Below are positions 11,268 through 23,617 of a DNA stretch of 64,000 nucleotides, piece by piece. How positions within the stretch are numbered: the first letter of the stretch is position 1; every line of letters starts with the position of its first letter. The stretch is from NCBI GenBank assembly GCA_951213105.1, contig OX578146.1, positions 52,470,775 to 52,534,774 of the forward strand. The letters are read 5' to 3'. This DNA comes from Amaurobius ferox (lineage: Eukaryota; Arthropoda; Arachnida; Araneae; Amaurobiidae). The notes below the pieces were generated by a model that worked only from the letters and a program-made list of their open reading frames with translations, had not been told where the DNA came from and made no database searches. Position numbers and translations under genes: made by a program.

Positions 11268-12225
11268 TCTGATGTGGGCAACACATGACTTTCCTTATAT
11301 AATGTAATGAATTTACTACTTTTACAGTAAAAAAATAGGTTTTTCTTATAGTAGATATTAATATTATTTCCAAGTTATTGAATTTTCGACAATTAGTCGT
11401 CATTTTCACTGATTTAGCGTCATTTTTATCCATTTGGCGAGACTTTCGTTAATTTGGCAACATTTCAAAAAGTCGCCAAGTTGGCGACATTCCGCCAAAT
11501 TCGTAGCCAAAATCTCGCCAAGCGTTATGGACGAAGAAATATGTTGTTCTTACAGCAGATAAATGACTATTGGCGTTCAAATACAAAAGTATTATTCAAA
11601 GTATATTTTTTCATGAATGGAACGAGCTAGATCCACGAGAATGATGTCACCCAATTTATCCCATGGTATTACATATGAAGAGTGAACATGTTTCTCTAGA
11701 GTAAATATTTTTTTTTCATTTTATATGACTTTTTAATATTTTTTTTCGAAAAATGTGTAATATCTCGAGAACGGTTCGTGTTAGCGTTCTAAAATTTATG
11801 TCATTCGTTTTCTAATGAACAATTACATAATTTACTCAATTTAACTCTATTAGTGGTTTTGATTTTTTGACAATTTTTTCAACATTTTATTCGAAAATTT
11901 AGGGGGGGTTCTGAACATTCGATTACGTATAAAAACTATAGGCTTCCAGTGTTTACGGATTGTGATTTTTGTACCAAATTTGGTTCAAATCGGTCCATTC
12001 GTTTGTCAGTTATCGTCTCCACAGAGTCACTGACACACTCACACACACACACACATACTTTCACACACACACATACTTTCACACACACACACACAGACAT
12101 CACTTCAAAAATGTTTGATTCGTGATCAGGGATGCTTGAAACGTGCTCTCCCGTCGAAAACTCAATTTCGAATTTTCGACCCCGTCACAATACTTTCCTT
12201 ATACATTATGTATATAAGGAAAGTA
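11268..12225 (+). mobile_element. Family A element inserted in the hAT fossil
   Basis: It has full 5' and 3' family A ends with a CA microsatellite. hAT coding sequence abuts on both sides: ELTVKGK before and YWVKVLKRIV after. This fixes the boundaries to within a run of A residues. No target duplication beyond the A run is visible. Confidence 0.85.
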
Positions 12226-12825
12226 AAAAGTGTGTGCATACTGGGTTAAAGTTCTGAAAAGAATAGTTGCTGTACTAAAATTTCTTGCTAAACGAAGATT
12301 TCTCGCTTTTCGTAGGGACACTCAATTACACAACTGTGCCCACAATGGAAATTATCTTGTTTGCATCGATCTTTTATCTGAATTTGGTCCGTTTCTAAAG
12401 GAGCATATTCGATGATATGGAAATCCAGGAAAAGGCTATGTGCCATATCTTTCTACTATTATATGTGATGAATTCATTGATATATTGGGATCTCGAGTAA
12501 CAAGTCAGTTGATATCTGAAATCAAAGATGCTAAATATTATGAACTTAGCATTGACTCATTAATATTGCAAACTGCAGATCACAGACTTATGACAACGCT
12601 ATCAATATGAGTTGGATATTTTGTGGTGTAAAAGCTAGATTTAAAAAAGTTAGCATGCTTTGCCGAATGGGTTCCATGTGTAGCCCACAGCCTTAACTTC
12701 GTTGGATCAACTGCAGCGGAGGGTTGTGTAGGAGCACTGAATTTTTTCGGAATTTTGCAAAATATTTATGTATTTTTTTCTGCGTTACCGCAGAGGTGAT
12801 CGAAACTGTCAGACAACATACAAAA

Positions 12826-13722
12826 TCTGATGTGAGCAACACATGACTTTCCTTATATAATGTAAGGAATTTACTACTTTTACAGTAAAAAAATAGGTTT
12901 TTCTTATAGTAGATACTAATATTCTTTCCAAGATATTGAATTTTCGACAGTCGTCATTTTCATTGATTTAGCGACATTTTTATCCATTTGGCGAGATTTT
13001 CGTTAATTTGGCATCATTTCAAAAAGACGCCAAGTTGGCGACATTCCGCCAAAATTTCGCCAAGCGTTATGGACGAAGAAATAAGTTGTTCTTACAGCAG
13101 AAAAGTGACAATTGGCGTTCAAATACAAAAGTATTACTCAAAGTATCTTTTTTCATGAATGGAACGAGCTAGATCTACGAGAATGATGTCACCCAATTTA
13201 TCGCATGGTATTACATATGAAAAGTGAACATGTTTCTCAATAGGAAATATTTTTTTTTCATTTTATATGACTTTTTATTAATTTTTTGGAAAAATGTGCA
13301 ATATCTCGAGAACGGTTCATGTTAGCGATCTAAAATTTATGTCAGTCGTTTTCTAATGAAAAATTACATAAGAAATGTCTATTTGCGTAACTTTATTAGT
13401 GGTTTTGATTTTTTGACGATTTTTCCAAAATTTTATTCGAAAATTTAGGGGGATTCTAAACAATCGATTACATATAAAAACAATAGGCTTCCAGTGTTTA
13501 CGGATTGTGATTTTTGTACCAAATTTGGTTTGAATCGGTCCATTCGTTCGTCAGTTATCGTCTCCACAGACTCACTGACACACACACACACAGACATCAC
13601 TTCAAAAATGTTTGATTCGTGATCAGGGATGCTTGAAACGTGCTCCCCCGTCGAAAACTCGAATTCGAATTTTCGACCCCGTCACAATACTTTCCTTATA
13701 CATTATGTATATAAGGAAAGTA
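12826..13722 (+). mobile_element. Second family A element in the hAT fossil
   Basis: It starts TCTGATGTGAGCAACACATG and ends with the TATATAAGGAAAGTA hairpin. The CA tract is short. It sits in an A run between two hAT blocks. Part of the expected hAT sequence is missing around the site. Confidence 0.85.
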
Positions 13723-14217
13723 AAAAATTGATAATTTTGAAACAGCGCTGATGTGCGTAATTTGGAAAGATTTACTACAAATTAGTGATATTATCAATAA
13801 AGCTTTACAGGAACCTGCCAACGAATTATGTACTGTTATTAAATTATATGGCAGTCTGTTAACGAATAATTCGAAATAAATTTGATCTATGGCAATACAA
13901 CTTACATCAGTGGATTACAAGGAATATGAGTAACGTAAACGAAAAACCTCGCTTTCCGGACAAAGGCTTAGATAAACGCAGATCCAAGTTTAAGTCTGAG
14001 TGTCAGTGACAAGTTTCGCATACATTCATTTTATCCTATAATCGACATACTTATAACTGAGATGACAAAAAGACGCGAAGCGTATGAAATTCTGTGCGAA
14101 AGATTTAATTTCCTATTGGATAGATCTATGACTACAGATAAAGCAAAAGAGCTAGTGAAACAATATTCGCTAGATCTTGAAGACGGATTTATTGAAGAGT
14201 TTTTACTATTTTCAAGA

Positions 14218-14218
<1 letters not shown>

Positions 14219-14260
<42 letters not shown>
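14219..14260. repeat. (TA)n microsatellite inside the hAT fossil
   Basis: About 20 TA units interrupt the reading frame upstream of the dimerisation region. Confidence 0.95.
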
Positions 14261-14261
<1 letters not shown>

Positions 14262-15145
14262 GAGGATCGAAAATCTGTAACAGATAGGATTCGTGCACAA
14301 ATTGATGATAAGCTCGTTTATAATAAAAAGTTTTCCGAATGTGAACATATCTTTCAAAATCTATATCTCCATTTTTGGAACAGATGCGGAAGGAGAACGG
14401 AGCTTCTCAAAGCTAAAATTGGTTAAGAATCATCTCCAATCAACAATGAGACAGCAACGAATGTCTTCACTTTCACTACTTTCAATAGAAAAAGATGTTT
14501 TGCGATAATTGCCCTTCGTTGATATAATTTCCGAATTTGCACATAAAAAATGTCGCAAAGTAGTTTTTAAATATTGAACTTAAAATACATACTACGCACA
14601 CACACACTACTGTATCTGTGATTATACAAATATGTAAATACATTACATTAAAATTTGCAATTTTTTTTTTAATTTTTGTCTTTTTTTATTTCTTGAAGTT
14701 GTGGGCTCAGAAGGGTTCGTAGGCCCTAAAAAGTTCGTAGGCCCTAGGCAATGTGCCTAGTCAGGCTAATGGATAAAGCGGGCCTGCTCATCTAGTCTAG
14801 GCCTACGAGAAAAAGAGGAGGAGTCACAAGGAGCATCTAAAATTCGCAGAAATTCTACAGTCAATGGAAGGTAAAGGAAAAGAATAAATAAAGTAGAAAA
14901 GAAAAGAACTCAATTCCATAATTCAATGTGGTCGAGAGAACCCAAAAATAAACAATAAATTTATGAAGCAGCCTTCATATTGTGACAAGTGGTGTATGCA
15001 CTTTCTTTTCGACGGAACTCTTAAGCAGTTTTATACTCTTTTGCACACTTATTTCATATAGTTATGCGAGATTTCAGAAAAACGGAAGTAACATCTTCAA
15101 AACTGGAAGTGGAAATCCTTATGAATCCCACAACCCTTCCGCCCC

Positions 15146-15203
15146 AACCGTCCAAATAGCTGCTCTAGCCCTCGGGTGAATCGGACGGTCTGGGTCTTCA
15201 ACA
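15146..15203 (+). repeat. SINE tail module, CCGTCC/GGACGG stem type
   Basis: ACCGTCCAAATAGCTGCTCT is followed by CCCTCGGGTGAATCGGACGG and TCTGGGTCTTCAACACC. The outer bases pair as CCGTCC with GGACGG. No tRNA head is attached. Confidence 0.65.
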
Positions 15204-16265
15204 CCCCTTTCACAATTCGATGCTAAATCCGTAACAGTCATCATTTAAGTTTTATCAATAGCCAATACTGAGAAACATGGGCACCCCATAGGGGAAAACA
15301 AATAGGGACACTTATCCTCACCCTAACATTCAAGGTCACAAAAGCATGTATTAAACTAATCTATGCTGTACACCTTATCCTTGAGTCCCCCCCACTCTTT
15401 TTAAAAAAGTTATGAGGGCATCCATGCTTAGAAATAATAGTTTCACTGAAAACTTCTGAACCAGAAATAGAAAAGGAACCGAAAATTGAAATCCTTAGTA
15501 ATTTAGCCTACCTTATTTCCTAAGTCCATATCAGCTATCAAATTTGATGCTGAGTCCTATCATCTTATAAGATACCATCTATAGCCAATCTTGAGAAATA
15601 GATGTTTCAAGTAAAATGGGAAAATTTGAAATGAAAATATAGGTAAAGAACTGGAGGTAGAAATCCTTAGTGAACACCCTGTACATCCTCCATAATTTAA
15701 TACTGAATCCACATGTCTCATCTAAGATTTATCTTCAGAAAGTCCTGAGAAATAGATGCTTCAAAAAAGTTTCGAGTACAATCAGTAGTGTGGCAAAATA
15801 TTTGCCGCCAATAACGCCCTCGGCGATTGTTGAGTGAAGTCAGAAAGCCTCTTGGCTCAAACAATTTTGGCCTAAAACGACTATGCATCCAGCTGAGTCC
15901 CAAAGACAACGAAACTCAGTGGAATAATTTGCGTTTAAAATTGTGCAACAAACTGCGGAAAATACACGACGCTACACGATGAGATAACTTTAGAGGTGCT
16001 GACTCTCTTTCTTAGGGGGATTGCTTTTCTTCTTAGTAGAGATAAGGAGAAAAAAAAATCAAATATAGATTTGTAGAGCTTTAAAAATTAATACTAATAA
16101 TTTTTTACCTACAACGAAAACTGAAATATAACTGCCTAAATAACGATTCTTAATGATACAATTTTATTAATCTGCATGTAATGGTGTCAACGTAGAGATA
16201 CTGGTAAAATAAAGCGGAGGCATTACAGGCGTGCAAGCATGCACGTAGAGATTGTAAAGTCAATT
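15204..16265. other. No recognised gene
   Basis: The stretch is AT-rich with moderate G+C patches. Short open frames on both strands show no family resemblance. Confidence 0.4.
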
Positions 16266-16929
16266 GCGTAGAGAAAATACGAAAAAACTAAAATATCTCG
16301 AGAACGGCTGGTCTTAGTGTAACGGGGTTGGTCTTATTCTTTTTTTCGTTAAAAATTACGTATTAAACACGCATTTTATGGACATATTTGAGCAAAGGTA
16401 GTTTTTTATTTTAGATTTTGGCGATTTTTAAGGGCCATTTTGCATAAAAAGGCAGGTTATTTTTCCCGAATCATACCAAAATCTAATCAGCATCAGGGTG
16501 TCCCATATGTGACTTACCTACCAAATTTTGTGGAATTCGGTTCATTAGTTTTTCAGAGAGGATACAAGCTTTTGAGGGCCATTTCGCAAAAAAGGCGGGT
16601 TCTTCTATCCCGAATCGTACCCAAAACTAATCAGCACCAGATTCGCCCACAAGTGACTTGCCTACCAAATTTTATGAACTTCGGTCAATTACTTTTTTAG
16701 TTAGAGTGGATACAAAATCTGCACAGACAGACAGACACACAGACACACAGACAGACAGACACACAGGCAGACAGACACACAGACACACACACACAGACGT
16801 CACGCTAAAAATAGTTTTTTCGTATTCTAGAGGTCTTTAAACGTGTAGATCCTCCGAAAACTCGAGTTGCGATTTTCGGCATGATTCCAATACTTTCCCT
16901 ATATATTACCATGTATTGCAGAGAAAGTA
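16266..16929 (+). mobile_element. Family B element, 5'-truncated
   Basis: It starts in the internal GCGTAGAGAAAATACG region. It carries two internal units with AATCTAATCAGCA / AAACTAATCAGCACC, then a CAGACAGACACACAG tract. It ends CATTACCATGTATTGCAGAG plus AAAGTA. The next element starts 5 bases later. Confidence 0.8.
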
Positions 16930-17050
16930 AAAATCTGATGTGGGCAGCACATGACTTTCTCTGCTGACTTATATTCACGTTCTCTTTATTTTAGTTAAAT
17001 TTAATTCACTTTTAATTCAATTTTCGTTCTCATTTGATTACTGGACTTAT

Positions 17051-17801
17051 TACTTTCCCTGCAATACATGGTAATGTATAGGGAAAGTATTGGAATCATG
17101 CCGAAAATCACAACTCGAGTTTTCGACGGATCTACACGTTTCGAGACCTCTAGAATACGAAAATACCATTTTTAACGTGACGTCTGTGTGTGTGTCTGTC
17201 TGTCTGTCTGTGCAGATTTTGTATACACTCTAACTAAAAAACTAATGAACCGAATTTCACAAAATTTTGTAGGTAAGTCACTTGTGGGCGGGGCTGGTGC
17301 TGATTAGTTTTGGGTACGATTCGGAATAAAAGAACCCGCCTTTTTTTGCGAAATGACCCGCAAAAGCTTGTATCCACTCTAGCTAAATATCTAATAGACC
17401 GAATTTCACAAAATTTGGTAGATAAGTCGCTTGTGGGTCACGCTGATGCTGATTAGATTTTGGTACGATTCAGAAAAAAATAACCTGCCTTTTTTTGTAG
17501 AATGGCCCGCAAAAATTGCCAAAATCTAAACTAAAAAGCTACGTATGCTCAAATATATCCATTAAATGCTTGTTTAATGCGTAATTTTTAACGAAGAAAA
17601 GAATAAGACCAACCCCATTACACTAGGACTAGCCGTTCTCGAGATAGTTTAGTTTTTCGTACTTTCCCTACGCCACCTTTGAAAATAAGCCCGGTTACCG
17701 CATGAGAACGAAAATTGAATTAAAAGTGAAATAAATTTAGTTAAAATAAAGAGAACGTTAATATAAGTCTGCAGGGAAAGTCATGTGCTGCCCACATCAG
17801 A
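17051..17801 (-). mobile_element. Family B element nested in another B
   Basis: It begins with the 3' hairpin TACTTTCCCTGCAATACATG and ends with CCCACATCAGA, the inverse of the 5' end. Two internal units and a TGTC-type microsatellite are present. It is followed after TTTT by the next minus-strand copy. Confidence 0.85.
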
Positions 17802-17805
17802 TTTT

Positions 17806-17983
17806 TACTTTCCCTGCAATACATGGTAATGTATAGGGAAAGTATTGGAATCATGCCGAAAACCACAACTCGAGTTTTCGACGGACCTACACGTTTCGAG
17901 ACTTCTAGATTACGAAAACACTATTTTTTGCGTGACGTCTGTGTGTGTATCTGTCTGTGTGTGTGTCTGTCTGTGTGTATGTC

Positions 17984-18019
<36 letters not shown>

Positions 18020-18633
18020 TGTCTGTGTGTCTGTCTGTGCGATGTATGTATCCACTCTAACTAAAAAATTAATGGACCGAATTTCACAAAATTTGGTATG
18101 TAAGTCACTTGCATGAGACTCTGGTGCTGATTAGTTTTTGGTAGGATTCGTAAAAGCAGAACCCGCCTTTTTTTGCGAAATGGCCCGTAAAAATTTAATG
18201 TATCCACTCTAGCTAAAATACTAATGGACCAAATTTCACAAAATTTGGTAGGTAAGTTACTTGTAGGATGATCTGGTGCTGATTAGATTTTGGTACGATT
18301 CGGAAAAGAATAAACTGCCTTTTTGTACGAAATGGCCCGCAAAAATCGCCAAATTCTAAAATAAAAGAACTACATATGCTCAAATATATCCATTAAATAC
18401 TTGTTTTATACGTAATTTTTAACGATGAAAAGAATAAGACCAACTCCACTACACTAGGCCTAGCCGTTCTCGAGATATTTTAGTTTTATTGTCTTTTCTC
18501 TACGCCACCTTTGAAAATAAGTTCAGTTACCAAATGAGAACGAAAATTGAATTAAAAGTGAATTAAATTTAAATAAAATTATGAGAACGTGGATATAAGT
18601 CTGCAGGGAAAGTCATGTGCTGCTCACATCAGA
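17806..18633 (-). mobile_element. Family B element, head-to-tail with its neighbour
   Basis: Both ends are complete. The GT/CTGT microsatellite is expanded, which creates spurious Cys/Val-rich open frames. It has the same orientation as the copy at 17051-17801 and is separated from it by four T residues. Confidence 0.85.
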
Positions 18634-19271
18634 TTTTTTTCAAAGATGGCGTAGAGAAAATACGAAAAAACTAAAATATCTCGAGAACGGCTAGTCCTAG
18701 TGTAATGCGGTTGGTCTTATTCTTTTATTCATTAAAAATTACGTATTAAACGAGCATTTAATGGATATATTTGAGCATACGTAGTTCTTAATTTTAAATT
18801 TTGGCGATTTTTGCGGGCCATATTGCAAAAAAAGGCAGGTTATTTTTTCTGAATCGTACCAAAATCTAATCAGCATCAGCGTGACCCACAAGCGACTTAT
18901 CTATCAAATTTTGTGAAATTCGGTCTATTAGATATTTAGCTAGAGTGGATGAAAGCGTTTGCGGGCCATTTCACAAAAAAAGGCGGGTTCCTTTATCTCG
19001 AATCGTATCCAAAACTATTCAGCACCAGATCTGCCCACAAGTGACATATCTACCAAATTTTATGAAATTCGGTCAATTAATATTTTAGTTAGAGTGGATA
19101 CAAAATCTGCACAGACAGACAGACAGACACACACACAGACGCCATGCTAAAAATAGTTTTTTCGAATTCTAGAGGTCTCGAAACGTGTAGATCCGTCGAA
19201 AACTCGAGTTGCGATTTTCGACATGATTCCAATACTTTCCCTATACATTACCATGTATTGCAGGGAAAGTA

Positions 19272-19730
19272 AAAATATTAATTTATTTCTGTACTATTAT
19301 TTCTTATCATTTCATAATGGAATTAAATAGAATATCAAATATTTCAGAATTTCCCCCTAAAATTCGACAATTACCATTATGTAAAAAATTCTTATGAATT
19401 TCTTAGTAAGTTAAAACATTTCTGTCCGGTGAAATGTGCGATGCTATCTATCTTTGGATGTCAAATCCTTATTCATATTTAGGTTTATGGAACATCTAAA
19501 TTCATCACATGATAAATATTGAAATTTCAACATTTGGATGTATAAAATGACTTGCGTTGTTCCACCAGTTGTGTTTAAATTAATCATAATAACCATATGC
19601 TCAACTTGCAACAAAGACATCCCATTTTAAAAAGAATAAAAAGAGTTGCATTCAGCATCTTATTTATCACCTCTTCTGAGAATAGCCCAGACGTGGTTTA
19701 TCGAGAGATGTCACGTGACAAGTATTTATT
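19272..19730. other. AT-rich DNA, nothing recognised
   Basis: Neither a coding match nor a repeat-family match was seen. Confidence 0.4.
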
Positions 19731-19958
19731 TTATTTCGATCTGTCTTTACCCAAGTGGTCAAAGTCTGTGCACTCTTCCAAGCGATAGCCATTCTTTTGC
19801 AATAGATTCTCGTTCCTGGCGAGGTCAATTTGTCTTTCACCGTTGATGGATAACCACCAGATCTGATACGTCCTGATAGCCGGTTTTGTTCCATATCGGT
19901 GTTCCTTCATTTGACAGATTCTTTTCGTGGTCAAAGATCCAAGTGAAAAAGTCACCAT
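19731..19958 (-). pseudogene. Possible decayed coding segment, family unknown
   Basis: One minus frame is open for 75 codons and contains SINGERQIDLARNENLLQKN and ECTDFDHLGKD. A second frame over the upstream half reads DFFTWIFDHEKNLSNEGTPI. The two would join by a frameshift near 19855. The segment is richer in G+C than its flanks, and a GGTAAAG donor-like site follows. I do not recognise a family. It may be a pseudo-exon. Confidence 0.25.
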
Positions 19959-20459
19959 GCATTCAAAAGGAATATATTTTAATTATATTTTCCAGGATTA
20001 AAATTACTCGCCTGATTAAAGTGCCATGAGTTCTAATGAGGAAAAAGCAGGTTAGTTTTAAATTAGCATTTTTTCGAAAACATTGTGGTATAAAAATTAT
20101 TAAACCAGAATTTTTACGGAGTGTAACATTTGGACTATTTTTATAATATTACTCTACTGCTACGGCAAGAAAACGAATACTTTCAATTATATTAAGGAAT
20201 ATATTTCTGGTTTGTAATTCACTTGGTTTTTATTATTTGTCCTTCCACTAGACAGTTCCAATGGTGTCCATAGGTAAATACTATAGACATTGTTAGAAAC
20301 TGGCTATTCTATCGGTTTCAATTTGAATTTTATGGCTGTCCTGACTAGAATGCAATTTCGAACTAACCGCCGTTTTTTGTGTAGTTTCAGCTGATTGTTC
20401 TCCATATCTTGATCTTCAATCTTGAGCTATTTATTATTGCCTTTTCTCATTTTTCTATT

Positions 20460-20482
20460 TTATATATATATATATATATATA
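20460..20482. repeat. Short (TA)n microsatellite
   Basis: About eleven TA units. Confidence 0.9.
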
Positions 20483-20560
20483 CCTTTTTAATTATGATTT
20501 TTGTGTACTCATCTTCCCCTCACTCCCTTTCCATTATAGTAATAAGTTACCTTCTATTTT

Positions 20561-21210
20561 TACTTTCCCTGCAATACATGGTAATGTAAAGGGAAAGTAT
20601 TGGAATCATACCGAAAATCACAACTCAAGTTTTCGACGGATCTACACGTTTCGAGACCTCTAGAATACGAATAAACCATTTTTAGCGTGACGTCTGTGTG
20701 TGTATCTGTGTGTCTGTCTGTCTGTCTGTGTGTCTGTCTGTCTGTGTGTCTGTCTGTCTGTCTGTCTGTGCAGATTTTGTATCCACTGTAACTAAAAAAC
20801 TAATGGACCGAATTTTACAAAATTTGGTAGGTAAGTCACTTGTAGGCGAGTCTGGTGCTGATTAGTTTTGAGTAAGATTCGGGATAAAAGAATCCGCCTA
20901 TTTTTGCGAAATGGTCCACAAAAATCGTCAAAATCTAAATTAAAGAACTAGGTATACTCAAATATATCCAATGAATGCTCGTTTAATACGTATTTTTTAA
21001 CGACGACAAGAATAAGACCAACCCCATTACACAAGGACTAGCCGTTCTCGAGATATTTTAGTTTTTCGTATTTTTTCTACGCCACCTTTGAAATTAAGTC
21101 CGGTTACCGAATGAGAACAAAAATTGAATTAAAAGTGAAATAAATTTAATTAAAATAAAGAGAACGTGAATATATGTCTGCAGGAAAAGTCATGTGCTGC
21201 CCACATCAGA
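20561..21210 (-). mobile_element. Family B element with a single internal unit
   Basis: Both ends are complete. It has only one copy of the internal unit that is double in most B copies. The microsatellite is a CTGT/GT mixture. Confidence 0.85.
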
Positions 21211-21320
21211 TTTTTATTCTTAGTCTTGGTCTATAGTTACTTATTTGTAACAGATATGCTAGAGATGGGTTTTGTCTGTACTTGCCGTTGTTTATGCATA
21301 GTTTTCGATTAAAAATTTCA

Positions 21321-21489
<169 letters not shown>

Positions 21490-21884
21490 TTTCTCAGCTA
21501 AAACAGCTAAGAATTCTGCTTGTATTTGGTTCCTAGCCGAAGCAGTTAAGAATTATCTTTGAATTCTGTTTCTAGCCAAAAATATCAAAATACCGAATGT
21601 TTTGAAATATCAGAATGAATATCAGAATACCGAATTTCTTTTCTTGCCGAAACATTTAAAAATTTAGAGTGTATCCGTTTCCCAGCAGAAACAGTTAAAA
21701 TTATTTAATGTATTCGTTTATTATCTACAGCTGCAGAGCAGTTAAGATTTCCGCTTATGTTCGGTAAGTGAAATGAGGGAAAAACATACTTCGAGATAAG
21801 ATACAGACTTTAAATCTGACGTAATAGTAGATAGTTGGAAAAAAAGAATCTGTACAATTTCAATTCTCCATAATGCTATATTTT

Positions 21885-22680
21885 AGGGGTGCTCCACGCT
21901 AAAATGTTCGATTTGCCGAATAAATGAAGAATGTCTTTTTTATGTGAGATAGAGTTTTACAATTTGGTACACGAGTCAATCCTTCAATAAAACCCTCTGG
22001 AAAGATCGAATTTTTCAAAAATGTGCTGTAAAGGGGGATGTTCCACACCATAACATTTGAAAGGTGAATTAAGATATAAAGACTTGAAATTTGATATAAG
22101 GGTCAATCAATCAATAAAATCTGAGAGGAAAATCGTATTTTTCAAAAATGCTAATTTAATGGGTGCTCCGCACCAAAACATTCGAAAGATGAATTGAGAG
22201 ATAAAGACTTGAAATTTGATACGCGGGTCAAATAATTGATAAAATCTGTGGAGTAAATCGTATTTTTGAAAAATGCTCATTTAATGGGTGCTCCACACCA
22301 AAACGTTCGAAAGGTGAATTGAGAGATAAAGACTTGAAATTTGATACGCGGGTCAAATAATTGATAAAATCTGTGGAGTAAATGGTATTTTTGAAAAATG
22401 CTCATTTAATGGGTGCTCCACACCAAAACGTTCGAAATGTGAAACGATAGTAAAATGGACTTTGCAATAGAGACTTAAAAATTTGTGCAATAATATATAT
22501 TTAGCCAGAAATAAAGTGTAAAATTTCAGCTTTCTAACATTTGATAATTAAAGGGATGCTGCGCACTTAAATGTTTAATTGACAACAAAGTGAGAAATGC
22601 CCTCCTGTCTGAAATGAAACAGATATTTGAAATTTAGTAAGGACCACTGATTTGAAAAACACCATTGGGAAAGTCGAATT
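21885..22680. repeat. 125-bp tandem repeat, about five units plus a degenerate edge
   Basis: The motif GGGTGCTCCACACCAAAACG recurs at about 21888, 22037, 22161, 22286 and 22411, with a poor copy near 22554. Spacing between the middle units is 125 bases. Each unit also holds AGACTTGAAATTTGATA(C/T) and AAAATCTGTGGAG. The middle units are nearly identical, suggesting recent amplification. Confidence 0.8.
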
Positions 22681-22811
22681 ATTCAAAAGTTCGCGTTATT
22701 CAAACGTTGCTTATTCTGAGACCTTTGTATTTCAACGGGTATTCGGCTAGTTTCATTAAAAGCAGTAACAAGACAAAATCATTAGCATCGATCTGTTTCA
22801 AAAGCAAAAAA

Positions 22812-23617
22812 TCTGATGTGGGCAGTACCTGACTTTCACTGCAGACTCATATTCACGTTCTCTTTATTTCTTCAATAATTCATTAAATTGAGTTTAATTG
22901 CACAAAACAACACCCATAATTATTTTAAATCGCTCATAAATTGCACTTTTAATTCAATTTACGTTTTCATTTGGTAACTGGACTTATTTTTAAAGGTGAC
23001 GTAGTGAAAATACGGAAACACTAAAATATCTAAAGAACGGCTTGTCCCAGAATAATGGGGTTGATCTTATTCTTTTCATCGTCAAAACTTATAACGTATA
23101 AAACAACACAAACATTTAATTGATATATTTGAGCATACGTAGTCTTTAATTTTAGATTTTGACGATTTTTGCAGGCCATTTCGCAAAAAAGGCAGGTTCT
23201 TTTTCTCCGAATCGTACCAAAATCTAATCAGCACCAGAGAAACCCGCAAGTGACTTATCTACCAAATGTTTGGAAATTTGGTCTATTAATTTTTCAGTTA
23301 GAATGGACACAGATAATTTTTGCGGGCCATTTCGCAAAACAAACAGGTTCATACCAAAATCTAATCATCATCAGGATCTCCCACAAGGGACTTACCTACC
23401 AAATTTTATGAAATTTGATCAAAAAGTTTTTCAATTAGAAGGGATACATACATTGCACAGACAAACACACATACGCACACACAGACGTCACGCTAAAAAT
23501 AGTGTTTTCGTGTTCTAGAGGTCCTGAAACGTGTAGATCCGTTGAAAACTTGAGTTGCGATTTTCTGCACGATTCCATGACTTTCTCTATACATTACCAT
23601 GTATTGCAAGGAAAGCA
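22812..23617 (+). mobile_element. Family B element, diverged
   Basis: It starts TCTGATGTGGGCAGTACCTG and ends CATTACCATGTATTGCAAGG plus AAAGC. Two internal units and a short ACAC tract are present. Confidence 0.8.

Larger units (their letters stand above)
8510..14786 (+). pseudogene. hAT transposase fossil, ZMYM1-like, broken by nested insertions
   Basis: This is a decayed hAT transposase recognisable in pieces in the right order. 8629-9130: acidic N-terminus, then a TTF-type zinc-finger start with WLIYSPSTGKTYCYICKLF. 11105-11230: FDDWKNASARVTDHGKSKDH. 12230-12600: YWVKVLKRIVAVLKFLAKR, NGNYLVCIDLLSEFGPFLKE and YGNPGKGYVPYLSTIICDEF, with an in-frame stop near 12412, then EIKDAKYYELSIDS. 12660-12820: WVPCVAHSLNFVGSTAAEG. 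13740-13870: ALMCVIWKDLLQISDIINKA. 14390-14505: the C-terminal dimerisation region with EGERSFSKLKLVKNHLQSTM and LSLLSIEKDVLR. The right terminus is probably at 14786 (GGATAAAGCGGGCCTG, the inverse of a hAT-type CAGGCCCG end). Stops, frameshifts, a foldback element, two A elements and (TA)n interrupt it. It is not functional. The left terminal repeat was not found. Confidence 0.85.
16934..19271 (+). mobile_element. Family B element split by two minus-strand B copies
   Basis: The 5' piece (16934-17050) ends at CTGGACTTAT. The rest (18634-19271) resumes at TTCAAAGATGGCGTAGAG, which is the continuation seen in uninterrupted copies such as 52668-53474. The interruption falls within a T run. Confidence 0.8.

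Noticed and set aside
15718..15909. 63-codon minus-strand frame
   Set aside because: It has no recognisable motif, and the length is expected by chance.
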